A stretch of 64,000 nucleotides of DNA from Hetaerina americana (Eukaryota > Arthropoda > Insecta > Odonata > Calopterygidae). Within the stretch, counting starts at the first letter, position 1. Every line of letters begins with the position of its first letter. The position numbers were made by a program, and so were the translations under genes. The DNA lies in assembly GCA_022747635.1 (NCBI GenBank), contig JAKTNV010000005.1, positions 88,261,969 to 88,325,968 on the forward strand. Reading direction: 5' to 3'. The notes under the pieces were generated by a model that was not told where the DNA came from, searched no databases, and saw nothing but the letters and a program-made list of their open reading frames with translations. Shown here piece by piece: positions 21,904 through 32,651 of the stretch.

Positions 21904-24900
21904 ATGGTAAGCATTCATATCGGCTATATCAGTACACTAGGTGTTGCACATTAGGATAGCTTTCAATCGTCTTTCATGTTCAATTATTATCTCTTAGAAT
22001 TTTTATTACATTACAGGAAGACGTAGGCGATTCAAGTGATCTTGATAGGCAAATTGAACAGCTGAAGAAATGTAAGATAATTAAAGAAAGCGAAGTGAAG
22101 GCATTATGTGCCAAAGCCAGAGAAATTTTAGTTGAGGAAAGCAATGTTCAAAGAGTAGATTCTCCAGTTACTGTAAGTACATTCATCTGGTGGATATTTC
22201 CTGACGATGACGCCCGATGCTATTTGCTTTAGAATGGCATTTTTTGTTATAAAAGGCATCGGCCGGCCGGCTTTTATGGTATAACCACCGATGCCATTTT
22301 CTGCTTTCAAGTAATAGCCTCGGACGACTTATGAATTACAGAATAAACCCCCTGATCATCCTAAATATGTGTATATAATATACTCTTCTCATTAATTTAA
22401 TTTTCAATCCATCTTCTTAGGTTTGTGGTGACATTCATGGTCAATTCTACGATCTCAAGGAGCTATTCAAAGTTGGTGGTGATGTACCTCAAACGAACTA
22501 CCTATTTATGGGAGATTTTGTTGACCGAGGGTTCTACAGCGTGGAAACGTTTTTATTGTTACTAGCATTGAAGGTACTGGTTGTTGAATGTGTTATTATC
22601 AATCCAGAGTTGTTTTGTGGAACTGAATGTCATTTTTCTTTTTAAAAATAGGTTAGGTATCCAGACCGAATAACACTTATCAGAGGAAATCATGAGTCTA
22701 GGCAAATAACTCAAGTTTACGGATTTTATGACGAGTGCCTGCGAAAGTATGGAAGTGCCACAGTTTGGAGATACTGTACAGAAGTCTTTGATTACCTTAG
22801 TTTATCAGCTATAATCGATAGGAAGGTATAACTCATGCCCGGAGGATTTTTCATACTATTAGTATTCGTAACGGTGGATTTTCACTCGTAAACCTTAAAT
22901 ATTTTCAGATATTTTGTGTCCATGGTGGCCTGTCGCCATCCATACAGACGCTGGACCAAATTCGAATAATCGATAGGAAGCAAGAAGTTCCTCATGACGG
23001 ACCCATGTGTGATTTACTTTGGTCTGACCCAGAAGGTAAGCGAATCATGTTAATTTATCGTTTGATTGTATGCATTAAGAGAATTGAAGTGAGCGCATTA
23101 ACAGGTTAATATAGCCCCAAAACTACATTGGAGAGGTAATGGTTTTAAGGTGCTTACTCAAGCCCGGAGATAGTCATTTAGACTGTTCCTGTTTTCTTCA
23201 ACTCTAAATTTCAATTCGCTCAAAGTAATGGACACAGAAAATATGATTTCAGCATGTAATTTCGTAGAGGAAATCACATCCATTTCATTGTCATTAACAG
23301 AATTCTAGGATCTAAACAACTGCAATGCAACATTGATTTGATCACTGTAGCATTATCCACTTTTGAAAGAACCTGCAATGTTGTCGTATTAAAATATATG
23401 ATTCCTTTTTTCTATAAATATCTCTGCATATGTTTTTTGGACCTATCTGGAAAATAGTTGGTTAACCTGAAGACATACCTGGTTTTTTTCTGGGTGGTTA
23501 TTCCATAATGTTGGCGCCTGTTACTATTTACTTAATGATGCCATAATGGTATTTGCTACTTTTATTGCATCAGTATCCAATTAAAGTTCTAAATAACATT
23601 TCTGGATGCTATCCAAGTGTTAGTCTGCCAAGGCCATGACATTAAAGCATTACTCAAGTTGCATCAACTAATGCATTGCTCCTGGGAGTTGGCTGATATT
23701 TATCCATTTGCTACAGTAACTGTATGGCTTTAATCAAACTATTTCATAATGATGTGTGACGTAGATTTTGCCCATTGTTTTTGGGTCACCCTGGAACATA
23801 GTATTGTATTCCTATGTCAGCTGTTTGTGGCAAACCTTATATGCCATCAATTTGCAAAGCTTACAAATTTGCCAAGTAAATAAAGATTACATAGCACATG
23901 ATATTTACTGACATTAGCTCTGCATAAGTTAAAAATTTGATAATTTGAGGCTTATTAGTTTTGATTAGTCTTGTTTTTTTTAAATGAGTGACCTCTGGTA
24001 ATTATCATGCATATGAGGTCTGTCCAATAAATATGCGAACTGTGGCCATAAAAACTTTATTTTGCAAAATTTAGTCTACATCCATTTTGTCCCCTTCAAA
24101 GTACTTCTCATTCATAGGATATGCACTTGTTCCATCTCCTTTTCCACTGTTTAAAACACCCTTGTAAGTCCTCAGCAGTTAGGCTTTCAAGTTTTCTCCT
24201 TGTGTTTTGCTTTATTGTGTCCATAACCTCCCAGTGATGTCCCCTCATCACATTTTTGCATTTTAGGAATAGGAAAGAGTCACAGGAGGTGAGATCTGGC
24301 AAATAAGGAGGTTGGTGATAAAAATTTTTGCCAGAAACTGGCGTACAATCAATGCTGAATGTGCGGGTGCATTGTCATTGTGAAGGATCCATCCATCGTG
24401 CTCGGTTGAATTAGTGTGCGCTGTTGATTTTCCTAAATTCAGTTCATCAGCTATCATTCGGACGGCTTTGCAATGATTGGTAAGGAGAAGAGACCGCACA
24501 CGATCAATGTTATAATCAACACAGGTGGTGGTTGAAGGTCGTCCCAGCCTTGCATCATCCATCTTGGCGTCTTGTCGGCCATCTTTGAAATGCTTAGTCC
24601 ACTTTTAAACGGATGTTTTCTTTAGAGCATTATCACAGCTGCAGTCAACATTTCAGTAATATCATGATGACTTTTACTGCACCTCACCAAAAATCTTGAT
24701 GTTGATTCATTGCTCCGTGATTTCGTCAATGTCCATTTTCAACAAACAGCAAACACAAGGGCAACAGAAACTATAATAACTGGCACGATACGCGTAGTTC
24801 GACGATCCGCCAAGCACAGATGGCTCACTGGGTCTCAGGCAACTAGTGCCGCTAGTGGGTGGGGATATTGTCCACGGCATGGATGCCAGATTACACCAGT

Positions 24901-27900
24901 TCGCATATTTATTGGACAGACCTCATGCATAGTTGATTACAATTGGAGCACCAGCTAATTAGGACAGCATGCTGTTTATTTGGTGCATGTGGCTGTACCT
25001 ACTGGAGAATAATCTTAAGAAACATGTTCAAACTGTTTCAGGCATGTAATTCTAAACAGGAAATTCATTGGTACTTTACAATGATACTTAATGTAGGAAG
25101 GCATTTCATTATAATCACTACATGCATTTTTCTATATATTCCCATGAAGTTAATGACTGGAATTCAGAGGTGTTCATTGGATAAATTTCTCTTTCAATCT
25201 AAAATTCTGATTTAAGTTCATTCATATAGGATTTGTTTGAATGGAATATTAAGGTGCCTAAAAGCATGTTTTCATTAATATGTTTGGTGGATTATTTTAA
25301 GAGCATTACGTGAAAGTGCTATTAATTGATTAGTGTGTATGTGTACTATAAACTGAGGTGATAAACTATTAGGATAAAGTATATGGTGGAAAGAACAGCG
25401 AGGTTACAGAGACTGGTCGAAATGGGCCTGCTATGCAGGAACATGTTGGAATGTTCAGCATGTAAGAATGGAAGTTTCATCTACGAAACTTTCATTACAG
25501 ATGCAATAGGAAAAATATTAATCTCAGAAAATGAAGATCTGACTGAGATGGAAAGAAGATGCTCATAAACTACATAAATATATTATGAAAATGGTAGGCT
25601 TATATTTGGATATATATAAAGGGAATACATTGTTGATAAGGACCAGGAAAACTTGACTGCAAGATAAAAAAGCATTAAAGAAAATGAAAGGAAGAAGATA
25701 GCAGGAATAGATAAGGTACCTGAAGAACTCTTGAGATATTGGTGTGGAGAAAATAAAATGGATGTACAGGAAATCCAGCGATAAAATTCTATGCATGGTA
25801 GGAGAAGAGAGATGGGTGTTGGGAGAAATTTGAAGATGGCATGGGAAGTGGCTGCAGGAAATACTACCTGGCAATGGGTGATCCTGGAAGGGGTGATAGG
25901 GTGAAGAATTGGGAAATTAAGGTAGAGGGAGGGAAAGAAAAGGCATTTGAATGGGATTGAGGGAGGTGGAGTTATGCAGAGCTAAATAACAAGTTATTGT
26001 AATATGCAACATACTCAAGGTGTGCTTTTCCAGATGTGTCTCAAGTCTCTCCATTTCATTATACATGTAATTACTGCATTGACATGGTATCTCTAATTGT
26101 ATGTATTATTTCTTATGCAGATACTCAAGGATGGGGAGTCAGTCCGCGAGGTGCTGGATACTTATTTGGCTCGGATGTTGTGGCTCAGTTCAATGCAGCG
26201 AATGACATTGAAATGATATGCAGAGCCCACCAACTCGTAATGGAGGGATATAAGTGGCACTTCAATGAAACAGTTCTTACTGTGTGGTCTGCGCCCAACT
26301 ATTGTTACAGGTTAGTGTTTCACTTAGCTAAATGAATATCTCTTATTTGACGGAAAAAGATTTTTGTTCAAAAACTTGCCCTGAACTTGGTGCCAAGAAA
26401 CCTTGACTAGGGTATTTTCTGGGCTTCTGAAAATGATCTTTTTTAATGTGACCAAATGCTGGCAATTCTGTGTAAAATTCTATGGGGGTGATAGGTGTTG
26501 TGTACTGGGATCTCCACAAAAGGGGCACTTATGAGTTTTCAAAAGAATTGTTGTAACCCCATTATTGCAGTTATATTTTTTGTACGTAGGTAAAAGAACT
26601 ACAAGGGTAGTTTGAGCCTGAAACTACTTAATTTATTTGAAAGATTTATGAAATCACCACCCTATTGTCAGGCACTGGCGCAACCAGTTTCCTGTGTAGT
26701 AATAATTGATTCTTTATGAGTACACACATAATGCTTCACCGCTCTGGGAAGAGATCTGTGGTGCGGACGCCTCTCTTTTGTGTCTGTGTAGTGATTTGCA
26801 AAGAAGTGAAAATTGAAATTCGAGCAGTGATTAATCACTTAGTACGGAAAGGTGTGAAAGCAAAGAAAATTCATGCCGACTTTTGGAATATTCAAGGGAA
26901 CTATGCTCCTTGATATTCAACTGTAGTCAAGTGGACAAATAAGTTTGGTCAGGTCAGTTTAGATGATGATCTGCATAGAAGCTGACCGAAATGTCCCACT
27001 AACCCAGAAATTATTGCTAAAAGGCATAAAATGGTGGTGGAGGATTGCGGACTGAAAGTACAAGAAATCGCTTAAGGAGTAAGGTGGTGACCTGAACAGT
27101 CTAATCTCCTTTTAATGTTGGAATTGGATATGAGAAAATTGTCTGCTAGATGGGTGCTATGACTCTTGAAGTAGGATAACTTACACATCAGAATGGAAAT
27201 TTATGAAAAATATTTGACCCATTTTAAGAGGGACCAACAAGATTTTCTGTGCTGGTCTGAGACCACATTGGGTCCATTACTATACTCCAGAGACAAAAGA
27301 GCAGTCCAAGCAATGAAAACATGTCGATTCACCACCACCAAAGAAAGCAAATTCAATATGGTGACCGTAAAGGTGATGGCTTCAGTTTACTGGGATGTGA
27401 TAGGAAATCTTCTGATAGATAATCTTCCCACTTGTCAAACAATCACTGGACAACACTAAAATAACCTCCTGGACCACCCACTACAAAATATACACTATAA
27501 AGCCAGGTTTGGCAAGAAAAAATATCATCTTTCATCAAGACAATGCATACCCACATTGCCGTAGCCAAAGCCAAAATACATGACCTAAGATACAAAGTAA
27601 TCGTTGCCACACCTGCCATATTCGCCGGATTTGGCTTTGTCCGATTTACATCTCTTCCTCAAGTTATGCTGAAAATATTCCTTGGTGGATGGAGATGCTC
27701 ATCCAAAAAATAACTAACAGCTGAAGTTGGCTGGTATTTTGCAGTCCTGAAGGAATCTAATTTTCATGATGGGCTCAAGAAATTGGACCCTCCTTGGACC
27801 AAGTACATTAGCATTTAGGGAGACTACATTTAAAAGTAAAACGTTATACAGAAGTCATTTATTTCAAATCCATTCGGAGAACTTTTCTAATTATCCACAA

Positions 27901-28358
27901 ATTATTAATAAAATGATTTCACTTCAATGATAGTGAAACGCCAGTTTTTTGGTGGCATCTTCAGCAATGTGCCAGTTTTAAGCATGACATTGACTAATCA
28001 GTTCAATTAGTGCTTGTAGCTTTAGGAAATAGTTAGAATTGGAATTAGCCATTTCTATTATTCCGATCTCTTCTGTGCTTGCTTAATTTTTCTTGTCAAA
28101 TAATAGTAATGCCATTGCAAGTTAGTTGATTTGTTGAGTGGCATGCTTAGTTGATTGGAAAGAGGTTATTTCAACGTGTCTATTTCAAAATATTAGTAGC
28201 CTGTTCTAATAAACCATTTAATTCACAGGTGTGGTAATGTTGCTGCTATACTGGAACTTGATGAGCATTTGCAGCGTGATTTCACAATATTTGAAGCCGC
28301 TCCCCAAGAGAGTCGGGGTGTCCCATCAAAAAATCCACAAGCTGATTATTTTCTGTGA
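21904..28358 (+). CDS. Pp4c: Protein phosphatase 4 catalytic subunit, copy A, 310 aa, seven exons
   Basis: Exons 21904-21906 (only the ATG), 22017-22172, 22421-22573, 22652-22825, 22909-23035, 26121-26310 and 28229-28358, all GT-AG, total 933 nt including stop. PP4c is the catalytic Ser/Thr phosphatase of the PP4 complexes acting in DNA repair, centrosome function and splicing. Metal-site motifs are complete: GDIHG (D57, H59), GDFVDRG (D85), GNHE (N117, H118), CVHGG (H167), RAHQ (H241). PP4-type features include [38 protein letters not shown] and the C-terminal ADYFL used for leucine methylation. Known PP4c is 307 aa. Residue 161 is Arg in IIDRK, where PP4c normally has Gly. Introns 5 and 6 hold private mariners. 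Copy A is the more conserved and the likelier ancestral locus. Confidence 0.96.
23036..24005 (+). other. Pp4c copy A intron 5, conserved first part
   Basis: The first ~800 bp of this intron is nearly identical to copy B (41044-41860), with about two differences in the first 370 bp. This is far closer than introns 1, 2 and 4 of the same gene. It holds no open frame. Either recent gene conversion or selection on an intronic element could explain it. Confidence 0.6.
24014..24925 (-). mobile_element. Mariner-like transposon, internally deleted, in Pp4c-A intron 5
   Basis: Perfect 29-bp terminal inverted repeats (24014-24042 and 24897-24925; start TGAGGTCTGTCCAATAAATA). CATGCATA is present at 24006-24013 and again at 24924-24931. 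Minus-strand frames 24263-24562 and 24108-24302 encode pieces of a mariner transposase: [21 protein letters not shown], [13 protein letters not shown] (catalytic DD region), then [11 protein letters not shown]...[13 protein letters not shown]. The middle of the transposase is missing. Copy B has the empty site near 45889-45912, so insertion followed the duplication. Confidence 0.9.
25383..25960 (+). pseudogene. LINE reverse-transcriptase fragment in Pp4c-A intron 5
   Basis: Translation around 25660-25770 reads KKMKGRK-like then [14 protein letters not shown], the start of a LINE reverse transcriptase (K-x-AG-x-D-x-I/V-P-EL). The rest is lysine/glutamate-rich debris. A shorter homologous piece lies at 46016-46096 in copy B, so this insertion predates the gene duplication. 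The 61-codon frame at 25383-25568 is not recognised. Confidence 0.5.
26700..27900 (+). mobile_element. Decayed mariner in Pp4c-A intron 6
   Basis: Intron 6 of copy A is about 970 bp longer than that of copy B, and the excess is a mariner. Translated pieces run in order with stops: [21 protein letters not shown], then [10 protein letters not shown], then [14 protein letters not shown], then RKLSARWV, then the open frame 27193-27459 (QQDFL...[13 protein letters not shown]...TCQTITGQH), then AKIHDLRYK and a DGLKKLD...WTKYISI end near 27835. Terminal repeats are not recognisable. It is inactive. Confidence 0.8.
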
Positions 28359-29130
28359 AGTGTTTATCGTCGGACAGTCTTGTAACGGTAGACCAGAAAC
28401 TTTGAATAATAACAGTGGGTGCGTTTGAGTAAAAACTGGATTCTGTGATTTGCATCTGAAACCAAAACTTGAACAGACATGAATCCAAGAAAAAAACATT
28501 GAAAAATGTTATTGTGTGAGTGAAATGAAGAGTATGATTTTTTGAAGCATGGTTAAGCCGATGTTGAAGTGAAAGGTTTTGGAAGCATATGGATCAGTTG
28601 TGTAAATTGAAAAAAATGAGGGTGTGGAGGCACTGTGGGAATAGAAAATGTAAAAAAAATTAGTTTGGCTTTGTTCGTTGTTTCTAAGACTAACTTCCAT
28701 GTTTCTTTCCCCATGTCATTAGCCTTCAGTATTACTAGTTAATTTTTACCTCCAATTATTTGCAATGTAATTCTCAATTCCAACAGTTTCAGCTGAGCCG
28801 TAGGAGCCTATTTGCCATGTCAATTTGTTGAATCAATATTTTTTGATGTCTTCTTTTGCATTCATGGTTATGGCAATTTGAACTCTTTCACGTCTTATAA
28901 AAGAAGAAATCAGCCAATCATTTGCAGAGTTAATATTTATTTGGCATCAATGGTAATTAAAGTGATACCCTGTTTGCATTTTGAAATTTTGTTATTGTTT
29001 CCACTCTTTGTTTTGTGTGATTGTGAATGCAAAAGATTCAACTAAATCAGTCAATAAACCTGAATATTAATCATATGTATTGATATTGTAAGAATCCCGT
29101 GCTATTCAATGCGTATAAATAACAGAAAAG
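28359..29130 (+). promoter_or_regulatory. Pp4c-A 3' UTR with polyadenylation signal
   Basis: After the TGA the sequence stays about 98% identical to copy B for roughly 800 bp, then identity falls. AATAAA lies at 29053-29058, at the end of the conserved part, giving a 3' UTR of about 700 nt. The frames at 28509-28700 and 28812-29045 inside it are not supported as genes, since both are simply shared UTR sequence. Confidence 0.65.
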
Positions 29131-30180
29131 AATGTTGCAAGTCCTCATACAGCTTTGATAAGTCCCAAGCAAGTCTCATCTCGAACCATGCAATAGGTAT
29201 CTTCTGAAGAGTGGAGTGTTTGGGAATACTTTGGCCACGGGAGAAGTGTTTTTCACTAAATGTGTTATTTTGACTGTTGATACTTATAGTGCTTGTTTTT
29301 ATTATATACTTGAACTGTAATCATGATGCAGTAGCAGAAATGACATCCTGTAGCATTAAAAAACAAATTTGTAAGATTTTTCCAGAAAATAACATTTTCT
29401 TCATTTGATTTGATTTTAATGGCTGTGGTTTTTGTACATTTTTTGAACTATCAGTCTCTAATGTGTTTTGCATTTGCTATAAGGTAAAGAATTTTTCGCA
29501 AAATATGTCTATTTGAAGGAGTATTTGTGCATTCAATCAGTGATTACCGAGTGCCATGCTGCCAAGAACTGCCTGTCAACCAATGTGCTACAGTTGACCA
29601 GTACTCATCATTTAACTCTTTCAGTAAGAATTTCATTCAGGATAAATAACTTTTTTTGCTAACTTTGTGTCTCTGCTGATATTATCCTGCATTATCAAGT
29701 AGGTCTAGAATATCCCATTATTTGATAAAATTATTTAAACTTTTATAATTGCTCGTTAGCAGTAACTCTTATAGAAAATATGGTTTCAGAGCATATTTCC
29801 TAATCTATGCAGTAATGAGCATGCATTGACAGTTGTTTACATATTTTTTTGCCTGAATGATTCAAAAAGATGTCATGACACTGATAACGTTCATCTTGAT
29901 TCTTAAAAAAAATCAAAACCTCCAATGCAGGACTTAAAAACTCTTGGGATTTTTATTTGGCTTCGCCATAAAATGATTAAGAAGTAATTAATGTTACGCA
30001 TAAATATTTGTGCTGCAGGGAAAATGTTACAAAATTTGGGCATGCAATTGTAGTAGCATCCGTTGGATTACGTCTGGGAAACATCTTGATCCTTGAAAAT
30101 CCTAGTTAAAATACCATCTAATCGGTGGTCATGTTATGTTAAATATTCTTGGGAATGGAATGCATTTACATAAAGGATAG
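29131..30180. other. Unit A downstream sequence, no gene seen
   Basis: Aligns at lower identity with 48210-49890 of unit B. AT-rich, no recognisable coding content. Confidence 0.5.
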
Positions 30181-30185
30181 TTACC

Positions 30186-30353
30186 AAGTGCTGTGTGCCA
30201 ATATGCAGCAGGAATAAAGGAAACGGAGGTATTTTTCTTCCAGATTCCCAACAAAGAAGACACGTGAGAAGGATATTGATTGAAGCCATTTCAAGAAAAA
30301 ATTTTCAGCGTACAATGCACTCTAAAGTATTTTTTAGTCTCTTTTTAGCCCTG
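30186..30353 (+). pseudogene. THAP zinc-finger remnant, copy in unit A
   Basis: Translation gives CCVPICS-RNKGNG, then after a frameshift FFFQIPNKED, then a region equivalent to ILIKAMPRKYFQPTM in unit B. This is the C-x(2)-C...F-x-(F/I)-P-x-(K/D)...W-x-x-A-x-(P/R)-R-K-x-F pattern of the N-terminal THAP DNA-binding domain. It could be an old P-element-like transposase end or a THAP gene exon. The matching copy at 49901-50060 shows it was present before the duplication. Confidence 0.5.
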
Positions 30354-30940
30354 TGGACTTAGTACTTGAGCCCATACTTTTTTTGTTGGATTAATGACAT
30401 GTTGGTTCATGTACCCATTGTCACTGTCCTTTTTACTACGATATTTTTGCATATCAGGAAGGTTTGAGATGCTATCTCTCACCCTGACATGAGCCAATGA
30501 CTAGTTTTCTGCCAATAATGTATTTCTAAATTCACTCACAATTTTCCCATGGGACCATAAAATGTGTAATACATGAAATGAACCGTTTAAATGCTAGGGT
30601 TTCCTATAAACCCTCACATTAGCTAGAGTAGTCATACCTATTATTACTCTTAGAAAACAACTGGCCAGAGCACTTGTTTTCACCCAGGAAAAAGTTTTTG
30701 TTATCGCAACCTTCAAACTTTTTCCACTCTCATCTTACATACTTGTACGAGGGTAATCCCAAAAGTACCCGATCCAACAAAGAAAACAAAAATTTTGGAG
30801 GAAAATTTATTTATTTTTCAACAAAATCTCATTTCATAAATATACACTTTTCCGAGCGATGTTCAATAAGTTCGATATCCTTTTGATTATAAAAACTGTC
30901 TAGCTCCTCAAAATAGCCATTAACTGCCTGCATCACTTCT

Positions 30941-31740
30941 TCACGGTTGGAAAATCTTTGACCACCAAGCTATTCTTTTTAAGTTTGCAAACAGAAAATA
31001 ATCTGAGGGGGCTAAATCTAGCAAATAGGGTGCATAAGGTAGCAATTCAAATTTTAATTCATGAATTTTGGCCATCACATGAATGGATTTGTGAGCTGGT
31101 GAATGAAAATATATATATGTGCATAGTAAATGAAAATTATCCCAAAAAACCGACACCATGACCCTGCCTGGAGATGAAACAGTCTTCGCCTTTTTTAGAG
31201 CAGGTTCTCCCTTTTGAATCTATTGTTTTGATCTTTTGTCTCGGGTGTGAAGTAATGGACTCATGTTTCATCCATGGTTATGAGGTGGTGTAAAAATTCT
31301 GCTTCGTTGCTGTGAAACTTTGCTAAACACCCTATTGAAGCATCCCTACGACACTGGTTTTGTTCAAGTGAGACAAAATGTGGCACCCATCTTGCACATA
31401 GCTTTCTCATTCCAAATTTTCTGTTGATATGTGATGTACCACACTTTTTGAAATGCCTACTATGTCTGCCAGCTCATGTACTTTGTGGACGATCATCCGG
31501 TATCACTTTTTGAATTTTCTTCACTGGTTTTGGAGTCGTCACCTCATTTGGTCGGCCAATGCAATGCTCGTCTGGACAGCTCGTTCGGCCTTGTTTCAAC
31601 TCTGCTACCCAAAATTTTACAGTTGTAAACAAAGGAGCAGACTCACCCAGAGTAGAATCCAGTTCAGCTTTAATATTGGTTGGGCTTAGTCCTTTCAAAT
31701 GAAAGTATTATATCACATAATGATGATCAATTTGCTCCAT
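30941..31740 (-). pseudogene. Mariner transposase pseudogene
   Basis: Starting at 31740 the reading MEQIDHHYVI is cut by a TAA at 31708-31710 where mariners carry a Gln codon (CAA). It then continues YFHLKGLSPTNIKAELDSTL and GRPNEVTTPKPVKKIQKVIPD. Frameshifts and stops follow through the catalytic core. The C-terminal part reappears at 30941-31159 with VSVFWDN, LLPYAPYLLDLAPSDYFLF and NLKR. Normal mariner transposases are about 345 aa. This copy cannot make one. Confidence 0.85.
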
Positions 31741-31772
31741 TTTTACAAATTCACTAAAAGTGTTCAATATTC

Positions 31773-32651
31773 ATGGCTGCCAAACAAATACTAGACTACG
31801 TGACGTCTTCAAACTTGAAACCCGGCTTAGACGAGATAGCATGTAAAGCGCTAGCAAGCTGCCGGGATATTTTCTGGAGATGTTTTTCATGCCGTACTAA
31901 CAAGTTCTCGATCGCTAAGATGGCGGCCGACCTAGAAGCTATCAAGCACGACGTAAACAACCTTAAAAGTGTCCGTGAATTGACTCAGGTCAAACAGAAG
32001 GAAAACCCTTTGTTCGCAAATGTTGTGAAAGCAGCTGTGGAACCAGTTCAACCAAAAATTCTTACTCCCAAGTACGAGAAACCAGTCACGCGTCAATCTA
32101 AGACTGCGATCTCTAAAGAAGGAGCCCCAGAGCAAATATGTACCGTTTCCGAGAAATGTGATACATTCACTGCTGCCACTTTGAGCAAATCTGCCCAAAG
32201 TGCCCGCAATGTCGAATTGTGTGACTCCTCTGAACCTGAATCTGTTATGACTCTTAAACCTCGTCATCCTCTTAATGCATCTGATGATGGATTCATCCCT
32301 GCGACCAATAAACGAAGACGCCGTACTCCTCTGGCGATAGGATCGTCGGAGAAGATGTGCTCCCTCGCAGGTATTCCACGACGATCGCATCTTCATGTAT
32401 GGAATCTCAACTCCAGCACAACTGTGGAAGCTATTCAGGAATATGTTCGAGAGGAAATTCCTGATCTGGATACTTCATCGGTCATGGAAGTTGTCAAGCT
32501 CGAAGTGACCCGCGGCAACCATGCCTCCTTCCGCATTTCAGTGAATAGTGAGCTACGGGAAACCCTCATAAAGCCTTCATTTTGGCCCAAATATGTGCAC
32601 GTCGGAAATTATTCTTTTTGGAAGACACGCCCGACAACATCGACAGGGTAG
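31773..32651 (+). CDS. Retrotransposon ORF1 (gag-like nucleic-acid-binding protein), N-terminally truncated
   Basis: 292 codons. The N-terminus LDEIACKALASCRDIFWRC followed by FSCR looks like the end of a PHD-like finger (last W-x-C-x2-C), whose first half is missing. A hydrophilic middle follows, with a basic cluster NKRRRRTP at about residue 180. The C-terminal ~90 residues (RSHLHVWNLN to YSFWKTRPTTSTG) form a compact hydrophobic/charged domain typical of LINE ORF1 C-termini. ORF1 proteins bind their own RNA. The ATG at 31773 may be only the first Met left after truncation. The end overlaps ORF2 in another frame. Confidence 0.75.
   Translation: MAAKQILDYVTSSNLKPGLDEIACKALASCRDIFWRCFSCRTNKFSIAKMAADLEAIKHDVNNLKSVRELTQVKQKENPLFANVVKAAVEPVQPKILTPKYEKPVTRQSKTAISKEGAPEQICTVSEKCDTFTAATLSKSAQSARNVELCDSSEPESVMTLKPRHPLNASDDGFIPATNKRRRRTPLAIGSSEKMCSLAGIPRRSHLHVWNLNSSTTVEAIQEYVREEIPDLDTSSVMEVVKLEVTRGNHASFRISVNSELRETLIKPSFWPKYVHVGNYSFWKTRPTTSTG

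Noticed and set aside
24006..24931. hAT element, because of the 8-bp flanking repeat
   Set aside because: The encoded transposase pieces ([10 protein letters not shown]-terminal [10 protein letters not shown]) are mariner-type. The 8-bp repeat is a palindromic target overlapping the TIR end.
28812..29045. 77-codon frame conserved between both duplication units (also at 47889-48122)
   Set aside because: It lies in the Pp4c 3' UTR, where the whole sequence is ~98% identical between copies, so frame conservation follows from recent duplication or conversion. Differences do not favour silent sites.
31932..32396. 154-codon minus-strand frame
   Set aside because: Lies entirely opposite retrotransposon ORF1 and has no motif of its own.
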